From NCBI RefSeq assembly GCF_032884065.1, contig NC_088879.1, forward strand, positions 24,352,038-24,416,037: a stretch of DNA of 64,000 nucleotides, in the 5' to 3' direction. This stretch comes from Artemia franciscana. Its lineage: Eukaryota; Arthropoda; Branchiopoda; Anostraca; Artemiidae. How positions within the stretch are numbered: the first letter of the stretch is position 1; every line of letters starts with the position of its first letter. The position numbers and the translations under genes were made by a program. The notes beneath the pieces were generated by a model that worked only from the letters and a program-made list of their open reading frames with translations, was not told where the DNA came from and did no database searches. Below are positions 35,590-48,054 of the stretch, one piece after another.

Positions 35590-36060
35590 CCGTTAATTTA
35601 AATAGCTAATGGGTGGTTTCTGGAAAACAGGGAAGGAGTTATCGGATCAAGCTGAAATTTCGCGGATAAGCTCCTGGGCCGTAGGGGACCTTAACTTGTG
35701 AATTTCAGCCCGATCGGACAACGTTAAAAGGGGTGGGGGGTTGGAGGGTCGAAACTTTCGGGGGGTTAAGATTTTCCTACGAAACTTTCATGGGCACTTA
35801 CTCGGAGAATTCCGCATCGAATGAGTCTTCGTACACCCAGATCCGATGTCAGATGTGACCTGTAGACGTGGCGAAAAAAAAAGTAAATGAATTTTAAGTG
35901 GCTATGCGTGGTTTCTGGAAAACAGGGAAGGAGTTATCGGATCAAGCTGAAATTTCGCGGATAAGCTCCTGGGCCCTAGGGGACCTTAACTTGTGAATTT
36001 CAGCCCGATCGGACAACGTTAAAGGGGGGCTTGGGTTGACAGGTCGAAACTTTCGGCCAG
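35590..36060 (+). repeat. Tandem duplication of about 296 bp
   Basis: 35603-35735 (GGTGGTTTCTGGAAAACAGG, ATTTCGCGGATAAGCTCCTG, TCAGCCCGATCGGACAACGT) recurs at 35899-36030 almost unchanged (GTGGTTTCTGGAAAACAGG and the following phrases). The segments after each copy diverge. Origin unknown; less AT-rich than its surroundings. Confidence 0.8.
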
Positions 36061-36236
36061 ATTTTCCCCATGAAGAAAAAGTTGGAGGGGGATGAAATTT
36101 TGCAGGTTTCTTAGTTGGAGCTCGGGCTACGAAATGCATCCCTCCCCATCCGTCTGCGACCACTGGAACCGAAGATCGCTTAACATTGTCGTGTGTCGCC
36201 TCTTTATAGAGGCACGAGTGTGCCTCCTTGATTAAA

Positions 36237-37975
36237 TAAAAAAAGCAAGGTTTTTTAACTGAAAGTAAGGGGCAGCATAAAAACTGAAAACGAACAAAAA
36301 TTATTCCGTATATGAAAGGACCTGTCCCCACCTCAACGCCTCGCTCTTTACGCTAAAGTTTGACTCTTTGTCCCAGCTGTACTTTTTAAGACAATAAAAC
36401 TTTTGTGTGAAGAGTGAGGCGTTGAGGGGGGACAGCTCCTTTCATATACGAAATAATCTCTGTTCGTTTTAAGATTTGATGTCACTCCTTACTTTCAGTT
36501 ATTTTTTTTTTTTTAATTTAATTTCTGAACGTTTTTCAGCTAATGTAGCTTTGAATTTGGTTTGCCGTACCTGAAAAATTTTAACGAAATTTGTATATTA
36601 ATTTTGGCAGATTTATTTCGGATCTATTTTTTAAAAACAAGCTTCCTATTCTAATTAAATGCCCCCCTTGTTTCAATTTTAGTGAACAGTCAAACTTTAG
36701 CGCAAAGAGAAAGGTATTGAGGAGGCAAAACTTCATATGTGGCATAATTTCTGTTCGTTTTTCAAATGATGGCAGTAAATCTGGCTCACCCACTGTAAAT
36801 TATACCCTTCCTCCTCACGGAAAACAACTCCGTGGAAATTTCATCCAACGTAAAGTGCAACTCCCCATCCGTCACATTCCCTCCAAACAGTTCTATCCTC
36901 GCTGAGAATTTCCCTCCCCTTAAAATTTCTTGTGGACGATTCACCCGGAAAAATTTTCCTTAGCATCCTTTCATTTGAAAAAGACTTTAATCTCTAATCG
37001 ATTTCACGATCATTCTAGAAATACCCCCTTCCATGGACATGATTTCTAAGAAAACAAAACACGGGGAACAGCGCCCCTGGATAATTCTCCCGAAACATCT
37101 CCACATAAAACATTTGGCAAAGAGAATGTAAGCCAATTAAAAAGAATTTCGTTTAGTAATTCTGTCGAAACCCCCAAGTTTAACATTTCCCATGAAATAT
37201 TTGCTGCCTAGAAATTTTCCCCTCCCAAGGAAAATTTCACCAATAGATAACCACCCCAAGCACACACACCACAAGAAAAAAATGGATATATACTTATAAC
37301 AAATACTATATGTAAAGAATGGACGAAGTTCAAAATTTGTAGCCCTTTCCTGGGGACTGTGGAGGGTCATCTTACACCTAAAGACATAGTTATTTGATTT
37401 TTGATGATGCTGAACAAAATGGCAAACTCAATTTTTTTTATCAGGTGACTTTTGAAAAAAAATGAGCGCGGGAATAGGGCTAGTTGCCCTCCAATTTTTT
37501 GGTCACTATAAGAGGGCACTAGAAATTTGAATTTCCGTTCTAATGAGCTCCTAGTAAAATTCTAGGACCACTGGGTCCATACGATCACCCCTTGGAAAAA
37601 ACAAAACAAAAAAAACACGCATCCGTGACCTTTCTTCTGAGAAAAAGATACAAAATTCCACATTTTTACATATAGGAGCTTGAAACATCTACAGTAGGGT
37701 TGTCTCATACGCTGAATCTGATGGTGTGATTTTTATTAAGATCTTATGAATTGTAGGGATGTTCCCTCCTTTTTTCGAAAATAAGGCAAATATTATGAGG
37801 TTCATAACTTTTGATGACTAATACTAAAGCTGATGAAACTTGTATATTAAAAATTCGCTAAGAATCTGATTCTTTTGATGTATCTATTGGTATCGAAATT
37901 TTGTTTTTTAGAGTTTCAATTACTATTGAGCCGGGCCGTCCCTTACTTGCAGTTTGATATCCACGAAAGCGTGAC
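36237..37975 (-). mobile_element. Divergent family E element (minus)
   Basis: Foldback at 36246-36510 (core GACCTGTCCCCACCTCAACG, answered by TTGAGGGGGGACAGCTCC). The body from about 37380 has ACAAAATGGCAAACTC, GAGCGCGGGAATAGGGCTAG and CACGCATCCGTGACC, then TATTGAGCCGGGCCGTCCC. It ends near 37960 in a decayed short palindrome. 36780-37250 carries the GGAAAATTTCC-rich module also seen at 59.1 and 61.3 kb. Confidence 0.65.
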
Positions 37976-38283
37976 TTGCTTCCCAATTAGTGTTGATTCT
38001 TAATGCTAATAGTAAATAACATATATTTCCCAATAAGCAGTTTGAAACTTTGGTTCAAATTCGATTTAAATTATTCTTTTTCGGACGCCAACCGTATGGC
38101 TTTTGTACTCTTCTCCAACATAGCAACATTTGGCCCTATAATTTCTCACCATTCTCATATAATTTATCTACGTTTGCATTTTTTTCAATTTAACTCCCCC
38201 TCCTTAAAATAAATCCTGTTATCATATCTTTTCAGAAACGTTATTTCTAGTGGTCCCACTTTCCGTTACACAGATAGCTATCA

Positions 38284-38690
38284 AATAGTTTGCAGTAATG
38301 AACTGTAAGTAAGGAGCGGCTCGGCAAATAGTAACGGAAACTCTAAAAAAAAAGAATTTTGACAACAACTGATGTCTCGAAAGAATTGAATTTTTACGCC
38401 GATTCCAAATAATTCAAATTTATTAAATTCCATCTTATCATCAAAAGCTACAAGCATGAGATAATTTGCCTGATTTTTGAAAAAGGAAGAAACATCACAA
38501 ACAGGCAATGATCTTCATGAAGATTCGATGTAGCATGTCAGAGAACCCTATTGCAGATGTTGCAAGCTCCTATCTACAAAAAGTAGAATTATGAGAAGAA
38601 GGACAGCGGATGCGTCTTTATTCGTTTTTCGTTTGTTTTGTTATTTCTTAGGGGTGGTCGTATCGAACTGGTGGTAGTGTGATTTTATCA
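38284..38690 (+). mobile_element. Partial family E element (5' part)
   Basis: Begins CAAATAGTTTGCAGTAATGAACTG, a decayed short palindrome (quoted positions 38283-38306), then GTAAGGAGCGGCTCGG. It runs to GGGGTGGTCGTATCGAACTG near 38650 and stops abruptly. Confidence 0.65.
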
Positions 38691-38973
38691 CACTATCCCC
38701 CCCATATGGTAAATTGAGCAGCTAAAAAGAGAGTTTGACCAATAAAAACAATGAAGCAAAGAATGCATTTTGGAACATTCTATACTCCAAAATACAGGTA
38801 GAATGTATGGGGTAGAATATTCTGTAGTATGTATTTTCACATTTTGTTGATTGTAAATCCTTTTGTATGTTATTTTTTTGGGGGGAGGGGTAGTTATCAT
38901 AGCATGTTAAGATAATAAATAAGGAAAATAATTTGGAATTACTGGCAACTGTTAAAGAGTTGACCTATGATAG

Positions 38974-40996
38974 AAATTAAACAAAAAAACTAGCTTTTTA
39001 AATGAAAGTAAGGAGCGACATTAAAACTTAAAACGAACAGAAATTACTCCGTAGAAATTACTCCGCACATAAATAATTAAAACGAAATTTGCAAATTATT
39101 TTTTTGGCTAAATGGCTTTTTCATAGTTTTAATCGGAAGATTTTGAGAAAAAAGGAGCGAGGGAGGAGGCCTAGCTGCCCTCCAATCTTTTGATTACTTA
39201 AAAAGGCACTAACTTTAAATTTTTTACGAACGTTTTCATAAGTAAAAAATATACATAACTTACGAATTAACTTACATAGCGAACTTCTGTATTCGTATGT
39301 TTTTATTCCGTATATGAGGGGCTCGCCCCTCGTCGATACCTCGCACTTTACACTAAAGCTTAAATTTGTCCCAATTCCTTAAGAATGGCCCCTGAATCAA
39401 AAAGGCCGTAGAATAAGTAGTTGTAATTACTAAAAATACTTTAGCGCAAAGAGCGAGGCATTACGAGGAGGTAAACCCCTCATATGCGTTATAATGTCTG
39501 TTCGTTTTCAATTTTAATGCTGCTCGTCACTTTCAGTAAAAAAAACTTTTCATATTTATTTTTTCATTGTTTTTTAAATAATGCCAAAAAATCCTGCGCC
39601 CCCTCCATTGAAAGTATCTTCCCCCATGAGAAGCTACTCTATGGAAAGATCCTCCCACGTAACCCCTCCCCTCAACTCTCCCTCCCCCCAACCAAATGGC
39701 TAAATGGCTTTCTCATAGTTTTGATCGAATGAATTTGAGAAAAAAAGCAGTGGGTGAGGAAGCCTAGATGCCCTCCGATTTTTTGGTTACTTAAAAAGGC
39801 AACTAGAACTTTTAATTTTTTACGAATATTTTTATTAGTAAAAGATATACGTAACTTATAAATTAGCTTACGTAACGAACTTCCGTATTCTTATTTTTTA
39901 TTACATATATGAGGGGGTGCTCGCTCTTTACAATAAAGCTTAAATTTTGTCCCAATTCATTAACAATGACCCCTGAATCCCAAAAGCCGTAGAATAAATG
40001 GTTGAAATTATTAAAAATACTTTAGCGTAAAGAGTGAGGTATTAGGAGGAGGTGAGCCCCTCATATGCGTAATAATTTCTGTTCGTTTTAAGTTTTAATG
40101 CTGCTCCTTACTTTCAGTTGAAAAAACTTTTTCATATCTATTTTTTCATTGTTTTTTTTTAATAATGCTAGAAAATCCTGCGCTCCCTTCATGGAAATTC
40201 TCTTCCCCCATGACTAATTCCTCGATGGAAAGTTCCCCCAACATACTCCCCTCTTCTCAACCCCCCTCCCAACCAAAAAAAAATCCCCCTGAAACATCTC
40301 TACAGTTCCCAGTAACCATTACTATATGTAAACACAGGTCAAAGTTTGTAACTTGCAGTCCCTCCCAAGGGGACTGCGGGGGAGTAAGTTGTCCCAAAAG
40401 ACATAGTTATTAGGTTTTTCAACTATGGTGAATAAAATGGCTATCTCAGAAATTTTATCCGGTGACTGTGACTTTGGGAAAAATGAGCGTGGGAGGGGGC
40501 CTCAGTGCCCTCCAATTTGTTCTGTCACTTAAAAAGGGCACTAGAACTTTTAATTTCCGTTAGAATGGACCCTTTCGCGACATTCTAGTACTGCTGAGTC
40601 GATACGATCACCCCTGGTAAAAAAACAACAAATAAACACGCATCCGTGATTTGTCTTCTGGCAAAAAATGTGAAATTCCACATTTTTGTAAATAGGGGCT
40701 TGAAACTTCTACAATAGGGTTCTCTTATACGCTGAATCTAATGGTGTGCTTTTTGTTAAGATCGTATGACTTTTAGGGGGGTGTTTCCCCTATTTTCTAA
40801 AATAAGGCAAATTTTCTCAGGCCCGTAACTTTTGATGGATATAACTGATCTTGATGAAATTTATATATTAAAAATCAGCATTAAAATGCGATTCTTTTGA
40901 TGTAGCTATTGGCATTAAAATTCCATTTTTTAGAGTTTCGGTTACTATTGAGCCGGGTCGCTCCTTACTACAGTTCGTTACCACGAACTGTTTGAT
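38974..40996 (-). mobile_element. Family E element (minus) with internal duplication
   Basis: About 2.0 kb. The left foldback is truncated: one module (AAAGTAAGGAGCGACATTAA) survives, with a 15-base stutter of AAATTACTCCG. A block of about 590 bases is present twice (39115-39700 and 39705-40270), each with CTCCAATC/CTCCGATT, AGCTTAAATTTTGTCCC-like and GGTGAGCCCCTCATATGCG-like phrases. Ends in GTTCGTTACCACGAACTGTTTGAT at 40974-40996. Confidence 0.75.
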
Positions 40997-41363
40997 AACC
41001 AGAGATAACAGGTTGGAACTAACATTTTTGTAAATAGGGGCTTGAAACTTCAACAGTAGGGTTTTCTGATACTCTGAATCTATTGGTGTGATTTTCGTTA
41101 CGGATCTATGACTTTTAGGGGCTGTTTACCCCTATTTTCTAAAATAAGGCACATTTTCTCAGGCTCGTAACTTTTGATGGGTAACACTAAACTTGATGAA
41201 ACTTATATATCTAAAATTAGTATTAAAATTCGATTCTTTTGATGTAGCTATTGGCATTAAAATTCCATTTTTTAGAGTTTCGGTTACTATTGAGCCGGGT
41301 CGCTCCTTACTACAGTTCGTTACCACGAATTGTTTGATGACCAGAGATAACAGGTTGGAACTA
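40680..41363 (-). repeat. 342-bp tandem duplication across an element end
   Basis: 40680-41021 and 41022-41363 are direct repeats (about 95 percent by eye). Each contains the last ~315 bases of family E plus 25 bases of flank, CCAGAGATAACAGGTTGGAA. The flank is duplicated together with the element, so this is a later tandem duplication, not a second insertion. Confidence 0.88.
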
Positions 41364-41439
41364 AGAATAAGAGTAATTAATTTTAATATACATGGCCAGG
41401 TACTGACTAGAGGCGTCACTAGCCAATATGTTTGAGGGG

Positions 41440-41870
41440 GGAATAACAGATTTTACAGATAGGCTGGTCACCGACTGATGAATGAATCTACTGTTATTTA
41501 CTTCTGAAAAAAATGATAAATAAACTCGCATCCTTTGATCTTTCTTCTACAAAAACAATTAACAATTTCAGAGATATAAGCTTAATACTACAGCTGGTTT
41601 CTTTAATATTCTAAATATAATGGTGTGATTTTCATTACAATCATTTCCCATTTTTGGTTTGTTTCCCCGATTTTATCGCAAATTTTTCTGGCTTGTAGTG
41701 TTTGATACTTAATATCAAACTTGACGAAGTTGAATATTTGGAATCAACATAAAACACTATTTTTTTTCATTTATTAACTGTTAATAAAATTTATTTTTTA
41801 GAGTTTTAGTTACTATTTGCCTGAGCCCCTCCTTAATTATAGTTCATTACCACAAACTGTTCAATTCTAC
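41440..41870 (-). mobile_element. Old family E remnant
   Basis: Recognisable phrases in order: ATAAACTCGCATCCTTTGAT, TAATGGTGTGATTTTCATTA, TTTTTTAGAGTTTTAGTTAC, TAGTTCATTACCACAAACTG. Heavily diverged. Confidence 0.55.
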
Positions 41871-42782
41871 TCCTTATATTCTATATGTATTTAAGAGTTT
41901 AGGTAAAATTTCCATCATCTCTCCTTTTCTTCTTTTTCATTTGTCTTAATGTCCCTTTGACTCTCTAATTCTGCATCCTAGGAGAAATTTCCAGGGGAAA
42001 ATGGTAGAAATTTTCAAGAAGGGGATACACCGGAATCCAACTCATACAAGATAAATGATTAACATGAACATTTATCTAAATACTTGATTTAACTATGTTG
42101 ATTCACTTGATTTCTTATGGAAATATATTTCATTATATGTAATCACACATCAGCTATTAGGAAGTAGGGGCACTGTGTCATTGTATGGGTAGGGTGGGGA
42201 TTGCCAAATGCCTATAACAGCCCATTTCAATGTACAAATGATCTAACTCTCCAAGAGCCTTCAGATTAATATAAAAAAGGGCAAAGGGGAATTAGTCTCT
42301 CATTTTCCTTCATTAAGACTAAACCGTAAAGGTCGTTTTGGGTGATACGTTCCTTCTTATTGTAGAGAAATACATCTGATATTTATTTTAAACCTTCATT
42401 CAACTAAACTGATTTGGTTTATACTTCATAAAATTATATACGGGATGCATAGGTGTGCGCATCAGCTATTATGTAAAGATGGGAGGAAGTCTTTTTATAA
42501 GGGAGATAAGATAAAGTTTGTTTTCTAAAGGCTATTACAAGCTTTAGGTATTAAATACTAACACTTTATGACCAACAGCTATCACAGGCTGAAAGAAAAA
42601 AAAAGAACACCGAATTTATATTCCAAGTCAAACACTGAAAGGTCTAAAGGCAAACTTGCCAGCCATGACAAAAACAAAAAAAAATCTTAAGAAAAAGAAA
42701 AACAAACGGAACTACGGCCAGTAGAAGAAAAAGAAAAACTAAAATGACACGGGTATTACGCCTTTACATAACCAGCCGTCTT
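41871..42782. other. No recognised feature
   Basis: A CATCAGCTATTA phrase occurs at 42148 and 42460, perhaps a decayed duplication. No gene seen. Confidence 0.4.
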
Positions 42783-43072
42783 CAACACTTAAAACAAAGA
42801 AGAATTCAAAATAACCTAAAAGAAAATAAAAACTAAAACCAAGAAAAAAATATACAGTTGTTGCTGCTGTGATTGAGCACCACAGAAGATCTATAGAGTT
42901 GCTTTAATGAAGTCAACTTGGTTTCGTTGCTTCGGTGGATTCATTGAAGCAACTCTATTTAGCTTCTGTGGTGCTCAATTATACTAGCAACAAACAATTG
43001 TATATATTGTTTTTTGGTTTTAGATTTTATTTTGGTTTAGGTTAGTTTGATTCTTCTTTGTTTAAAACGTTG
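42783..43072. mobile_element. 290-bp palindromic (MITE-like) element
   Basis: Left 42783-42905, right 42947-43072. Left GATTGAGCACCACAGAAG pairs with right CTTCTGTGGTGCTCAATT. Left AGAGTTGCTT pairs with right AAGCAACTCT. Left AAAACAAAGAAGAATTC pairs with right GATTCTTCTTTGTTTAAAAC. About 85 percent complementary over ~125 bp. The 41-base loop is itself closed by AATGAA/TTCATT. No coding capacity. Confidence 0.8.
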
Positions 43073-43096
43073 CGCTTTGTTTTATACAAACGAAAT

Positions 43097-44510
43097 ATCA
43101 AACAGTTCATGGTAACGAACTGTAGTAAGGAGCGACCCGGCTCAATAGTAAACGAAACTCTAAAAAATGGAATTTTGATGCTAATAGATGCATCAAAAGA
43201 ATCAGATTTTTATGCTGATTTTAAACATACAAGTTTTATCAACTTTAATCTTTGTCACCAAAGGTTACGAGCCTGAGAAAATTTGCCTTATTTTGGAAAA
43301 TAGGGGGAAACACCCTTTAAAGGTCATAGAATCGTAACGAAAATCACACCATCGCATTCAACGTATCAGAGAACCCTACAGCGAAGATTTGAAGCTCCTA
43401 TCTACAAAAATGTGGAATTTCGTATTTTTTGCCAGAAGACAGATCATGGGGGCGTGTTTATTTGTTTTTTTTTCCCAGGGGTCATCGTATCGACCAAGTG
43501 GTCCTAGAATGTCGCAAGAGGGCTCATTCTAACGGAATTGAAAAGATCTAGTGCCCTTTTTAAGTAACAAAAAAATTCGAGGGCACCTAGGCCCCCTCCC
43601 ACGCTCATTTATTTTACAAAGTCAACGGATCAAAATTTTGAGATAGTCATTTTGCTTCACATAGTCGAATACCATAATAACTATGTCTTTGGGGATGACT
43701 TACTCCCCCGCAGTCCCCGGGGGAGGGGCTACAAGTTACAAACTTTGACCAGTGTTTACATACAGTAATGATTATTGGGAAGTGTACAGACGTTTTCAGG
43801 GGGATTTTTTTGGTTTAGGGGGGGGTTGAGAATTTTTCTTAAGGAATTGGGACCGAATTTAATCTTAGTGTAAAGAGTGAGGTATTAACGAGGGGACAAA
43901 CCTCCTCATATACATAATAAAAATATAAGAACATAGAAGTTCGTTACGTAAGTTAGTTCTTAAGTTACGCATATTTTTACTAATAAAAATGTTCGTTAAA
44001 AATTAAAAGTTCTAGTTGCCTTTTTAAGCAACCGAAAAATTGGTGGGCAACTAGGCCTCCTCCTCCACCCCTTTTTTCCAAAATCGTCTGATCGAAACTA
44101 AGAGAAAGTTATTCAGCCAAAAAAGAATTAATATGCAAATTTCATTTTAATAATTTATCTGCGGAGAGCCAAAATCAAACATGCATAAATTCAAAAACGT
44201 TCAGAAATTAAAAAAAAAAAACTAGTTTTTTTAACTGAAAGTAAGAAGCGACATTAAAACTTAAAACGAACAGTAATTACTACGTGTATGAAAGGGGCTG
44301 TTCCCTTCTCAACGCCCCGCTCTTTACGCTAAAGTTTGTACTGTGTAATAAAGTAGAATTGAGAGAAAGATTCAAACTTTAGCGTAAAGAGCGGGGCGTT
44401 GAGAAGGGAACAGCCCCTTTCATACACGTAGTAATTTCTGTTCGTTTTAAATTTTAATGTCGCTCCTTACGTTCAGTTAAAAAAAAAACTAGTTTTTTTT
44501 TTATTTAATC
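43097..44510 (+). mobile_element. Family E element (plus) with internal deletion
   Basis: About 1.41 kb. Starts ATCAAACAGTTCATGGTAAC. A ~250-base block seen in longer copies is missing near 43835 (TTGAGAATTTTTCTTAAGGA junction). Ends in the foldback at 44221-44494, whose arms share the private pair ACGTGTATG (left) and CATACACGT (right). Confidence 0.82.
44221..44494. repeat. Family E foldback with private ACGTGTATG variant
   Basis: The left core GGGGCTGTTCCCTTCTCAAC matches GTTGAGAAGGGAACAGCCCC on the right exactly. Other copies have CGTATATG at the variant position. Confidence 0.92.
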
Positions 44511-45066
44511 ATGTTCAGGACAGATATCAAAATTATTGAGGCACTCCAGAATAAAGGAGATAAAACTGTTTTGGAACCTCTCAGTAACAGCATGGATCGA
44601 ACAGCAAGTTGGGATTGCTAAGGAGGCTAAGTGGGGGAGTTAGGGTCTAATGTGGTTGAAAAAATTGGAGGAAATGTCCTCAGTACAGGTATTAAAAAAC
44701 AGATTTAGCAAAACACAAAGAGATTTTTTTTACTGCCCAAACTAGAGCTTTTACTGCCCAAATAACTCTCATTGAGCCTTCAGATACATGTAAAATGAAT
44801 TTTGTGTAATAGATGGGTAGAAATTTATATTTAGTCCCTTTTGATTCCAAGAATTTTTGTTAGTGTAACCCTTTATTATTGGTACAAGAGATGTGCCCCT
44901 CTCATTTCGACGTTTTTTTCTGTGCTGTGTAAAACATTACGTTTACATGTGTTGCGGTTAAGAGGTGAACAAAGTGACGTGGGGAGCATTCCATAGACTA
45001 TGGTATAGTTGATCAGGAAAATAAACAACTGCTTATACATGGATGAAGTCTTTTCTTTCATTAATT
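44511..45066. other. No recognised feature
   Basis: AT-rich; the 61-codon minus frame at 44876 has no motif. Confidence 0.45.
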
Positions 45067-45316
45067 AAGAAGTTGCAATAAACTACTACTACTAATAACT
45101 CACTGCAGCACCAGGCCGCCTGAGGCCAACACAGCTACGCACGCTCCTCCTCCAACCTAATCTATTTAAATCCTCCCTCTTTACACCCTCCCAGGAAGTT
45201 CCCATTTCCTTTAAATCTTTATTTATGACATCCTCCCAACCAAGACAAGGACGACCTGTTTTCCGTGTAGCCTCAGACGGGCTGTAAGTACATACACAGT
45301 TGTAATAAACGTACAT
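45067..45316 (-). pseudogene. 5'-truncated LINE, C-terminal end and 3' tail
   Basis: Minus-strand frame: ATRKTGRPCLGWEDVINKDL, KEMGTSWEGVKREDLNRLGW, RRSVRSCVGLRRPGAAVSY and a stop at 45092. This is the well-known C-terminus of a non-LTR ORF2, downstream of the reverse transcriptase (W..R..RPRW.DVI...L type). The tail TTATTAGTAGTAGTAGTTTA follows on the minus strand. It is the same family as 63424-63790. The first residues (MYVYYNCVCTYSPSE) are probably flanking sequence. Confidence 0.85.
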
Positions 45317-45539
45317 ACAAACACAAAAATAAAAGTCTGAACATCTAGTAAGTATGATTTAATCAATCACTTACGGAAGAATTAGCCCAAACTGCTAAAA
45401 CAGAGGACCATGCTGACATCAATGTCTCAATTATTATGTAATATTGAGGTGGCTGCTTTTTTTATACTAATATACTAATTTATGTTGTGATTTTATACTA
45501 ATTAATACTAATTTATGTTGTGACACTAAAAGGTTGATC

Positions 45540-45830
45540 CAATGTGTCCCCTACCAGGCACTCGTGTAGTAATGTGTTGGTGGGGTGAAGGGTCAAATTC
45601 CATTTAAACGACGAGAGATATTAATTAGGCAAAAAATAGAGACAAATACCGAAAAATTGAACAAATCTTATGTCTTGGGGAATAGGGGCAAGAAGCCTCT
45701 GAGTATTCGTATATGGATGCGTCATACCACTAGACTACGAAAAAGTAATATTAAAACACATAAACGGTGTCTTTTGTTTTTCCAGGAAATTTTGACCCTA
45801 CATTTACAGTGAATAAAAGATCAGGAATTT
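45540..45830 (+). other. Unassigned open frame of 75 codons
   Basis: 45585-45812 reads MKGQIPFKRREILIRQKI... and is lysine- and arginine-rich. No domain is recognised, and there is no start context or neighbouring exon. It may be chance. Confidence 0.2.
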
Positions 45831-45851
45831 GAAAATGTGTACAATATACAA

Positions 45852-46028
45852 GGCTGGCAGATCCAGAGGGTGGGGGACCCTGGGCTACCCAAGGATTTTC
45901 TGCCACCCTCATTCCTCGCTCTTCTTTTTTCACCCTTATTTTAAAATAAATTCGTCAATTTGATCAATTATTGGCGCCCTTTTCAAATCACCCCACCCCC
46001 AGATTTTTCTATCGATCCGCCGCTGGCC
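45852..46028 (+). mobile_element. Short MITE, copy 1
   Basis: Ends resemble CTGGCAGATCCAG and its inverted partner GATCCGCCGCTGGCC. The interior is shared in reverse orientation with 47874-48040 (ATTGGCGCCC, GATCAATT, TTTTAAAATAA). The CAG(T/C)GGCGGATC-type terminus suggests an hAT-like MITE; that is a family-level inference. Confidence 0.55.
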
Positions 46029-47140
46029 ATATCTAGAATTTTGGATCAGGGGAGGGGTGTTTTTGTCTGTGTGTGGGACAGGGGGCTAAAAAAATAACGC
46101 TGAAAAAACACAGCTAAAAGTTGTTCATGTAATTGTTTTTTTACTTTTATATAAGTCGGGCAAAAGATTGAGGAGGTGGGTCAAACACAGAATTTTCACT
46201 GCTATGCTCTGAATCTTACGTTTTCCTGATACTGTGCATCTGGAGTATTTTCTCCAATAGAGGCTAAAGCCCACAAAAAGTCTGTTTTAGGCTTCAAACT
46301 AGCAATAAATACCCCGGTCCCTACTGATCAGTCCTCAGGCACTATGTTTTGATACCCCTTTACCCTCAGTTTTTATTGCAATTGTTTGTTACTCAACATT
46401 CCTGGGGATATTTTCTGATGAAGATAACAAAAAGTCTTGCGTATTCATATTTGCCGGTGTCTTGTTTTGGCTATCACAAACACCTTTCGAAATTTGTTTT
46501 TCTATAAGTCGTAGTAATATCATCTAATCCTACTAATAGAATACTATTTAACCGTGAAATGGTATCTGCCTAATCTAAATCAACCTGAAAAACATTTGAG
46601 CTACTGCAATATAATAGCTAAAATCCCATTGGTTCCTTTTTTAACCAATCATAAATCCTTAAATTATTTCTGTGTGTTTAAGCGATATTTTATTCTTTAA
46701 AAATAATAACAAAAAAATAGATCATACTTCATATTTAAAGTTGCTAGTTAAAACTAATACGCTGATTTCAAACAATTGCGTATTTAATTGCAGATACAAG
46801 CAAGGCCTTCTTCTATTGGTTGGAATATTGTAATCTAATTTCATTGGTCTGCTGTTTAGTTCCATTCGTGATGCTATAGACATTGTGTTTTAGGCAGTTT
46901 AGTTCATTCTATTCTTGTTAGGAATTGATTATACTCCCATTAGTTTTTATTAGTAATGTTAAGATCTAACGGAACACTAAGTGGTAATACGATTGGTAAG
47001 TGCATCAAATTGGTTTCATTATGTTTAATAACGTGAATGGTTAAATAGAAGTGACTAGTATTATAAAGCCAATTCAAATCTGAGAGGTAGGCACACTGAA
47101 TGTAAGACTGTTGTGCTTATATGACTGTTTGGGGCTGCAT
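46029..47140. other. No recognised feature
   Basis: AT-rich single-copy-looking sequence; nothing supportable. Confidence 0.4.
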
Positions 47141-47142
47141 CA

Positions 47143-47200
47143 GTGGCGAATCCAGGGGGGGGGCATCCCCCCCCCACACCAAACGTAGTGGTGGATTTGG
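47143..47200 (+). mobile_element. MITE terminus with G/C homopolymer palindrome
   Basis: CAGTGGCGAATCCAGGGGGG followed by GCATCCCCCCCCC. The CAGTGGCG(A/G)ATCCAG start is the same terminus type as in the two neighbouring MITEs. The far end is not clear. Confidence 0.4.
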
Positions 47201-47873
47201 GGATAATATCATGTTGCCATATTAAATATCATATTTTTTCGTAGAGATTGAACAAGTTTTCATAATTTTATGGTGGGGTAGTTTTTACAACTTATATTTT
47301 TTGTATCAACATTTTACACCATTTTAATTCCAACAGACTTATTAGAACTTTAAACTTCAGCAAATTTTAGGTTAAATTTACTACCACTTCCACAACCTAC
47401 CTACGGAGTAGGCCTATAATCGTTGATGTGCCTTTTAAATTGCTGGTATTTCTTTGTTTGCAAGTTTATTGGAGTAAAATATTTTGTACTCCCCTTTCCC
47501 CGCTAACAAAATCCTGGACCCGCTAACAACATGGACTGCATTAAAGGTATACCAATAGATAAGGGGGCTCTATGACGAGGCAGGGGAGACGAGTCAATTG
47601 AACAAGAACTCATGGAGAGGACCCCTTCTGTCAACGTGATTTTCTAGAAAAAAGGATGTATTGATGTTCTTTTTTTTAATCCAAAAATAAACTTTTATCA
47701 TTCAGCGATAATTTGCCTTTGTAACTATTCTATTCTCTGCCAATGATCAGTATTACTATTATGTAAAAACAAAGATTCGATAGATCGAGCTCAAATTTGA
47801 TACATCGAAACAAGGGGTTTAAATTCAGAACTCTAAACAAAGGCATAGGACCAATTAATCTGTTGTGGAAGAC

Positions 47874-48045
47874 AAGGGCGGATCTAGAGCAAAATCTTGG
47901 GAGGGGGAATTGTGACAAGGGCGCCAATAATTAACCAAATTGATAAGTCTATTTTAAAAAAGAGTAAAAACAGAAAAAAAACACGGAATGAGTACGCCTG
48001 GAAAAATCTTGGGGGACGGGTCCCCTCAGCCCCCTGGATTACAAA
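47874..48045 (-). mobile_element. Short MITE, copy 2 (inverted relative to copy 1)
   Basis: Begins CAAGGGCGGATCTAG, ends near CAGCCCCCTGGATTA. The interior AAGGGCGCCAATAATTAACC is the reverse complement of copy 1 (GGCGCCC side), followed by ATTGATAAGTCTATTTTAAA. Confidence 0.6.
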
Positions 48046-48054
48046 ATAACAGTA

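Noticed and set aside
35942-36331. 129-codon minus-strand frame
   Set aside because: Crosses the boundary between the 296-bp tandem duplication and a family E foldback, so it is a chance frame through two unrelated repeats.
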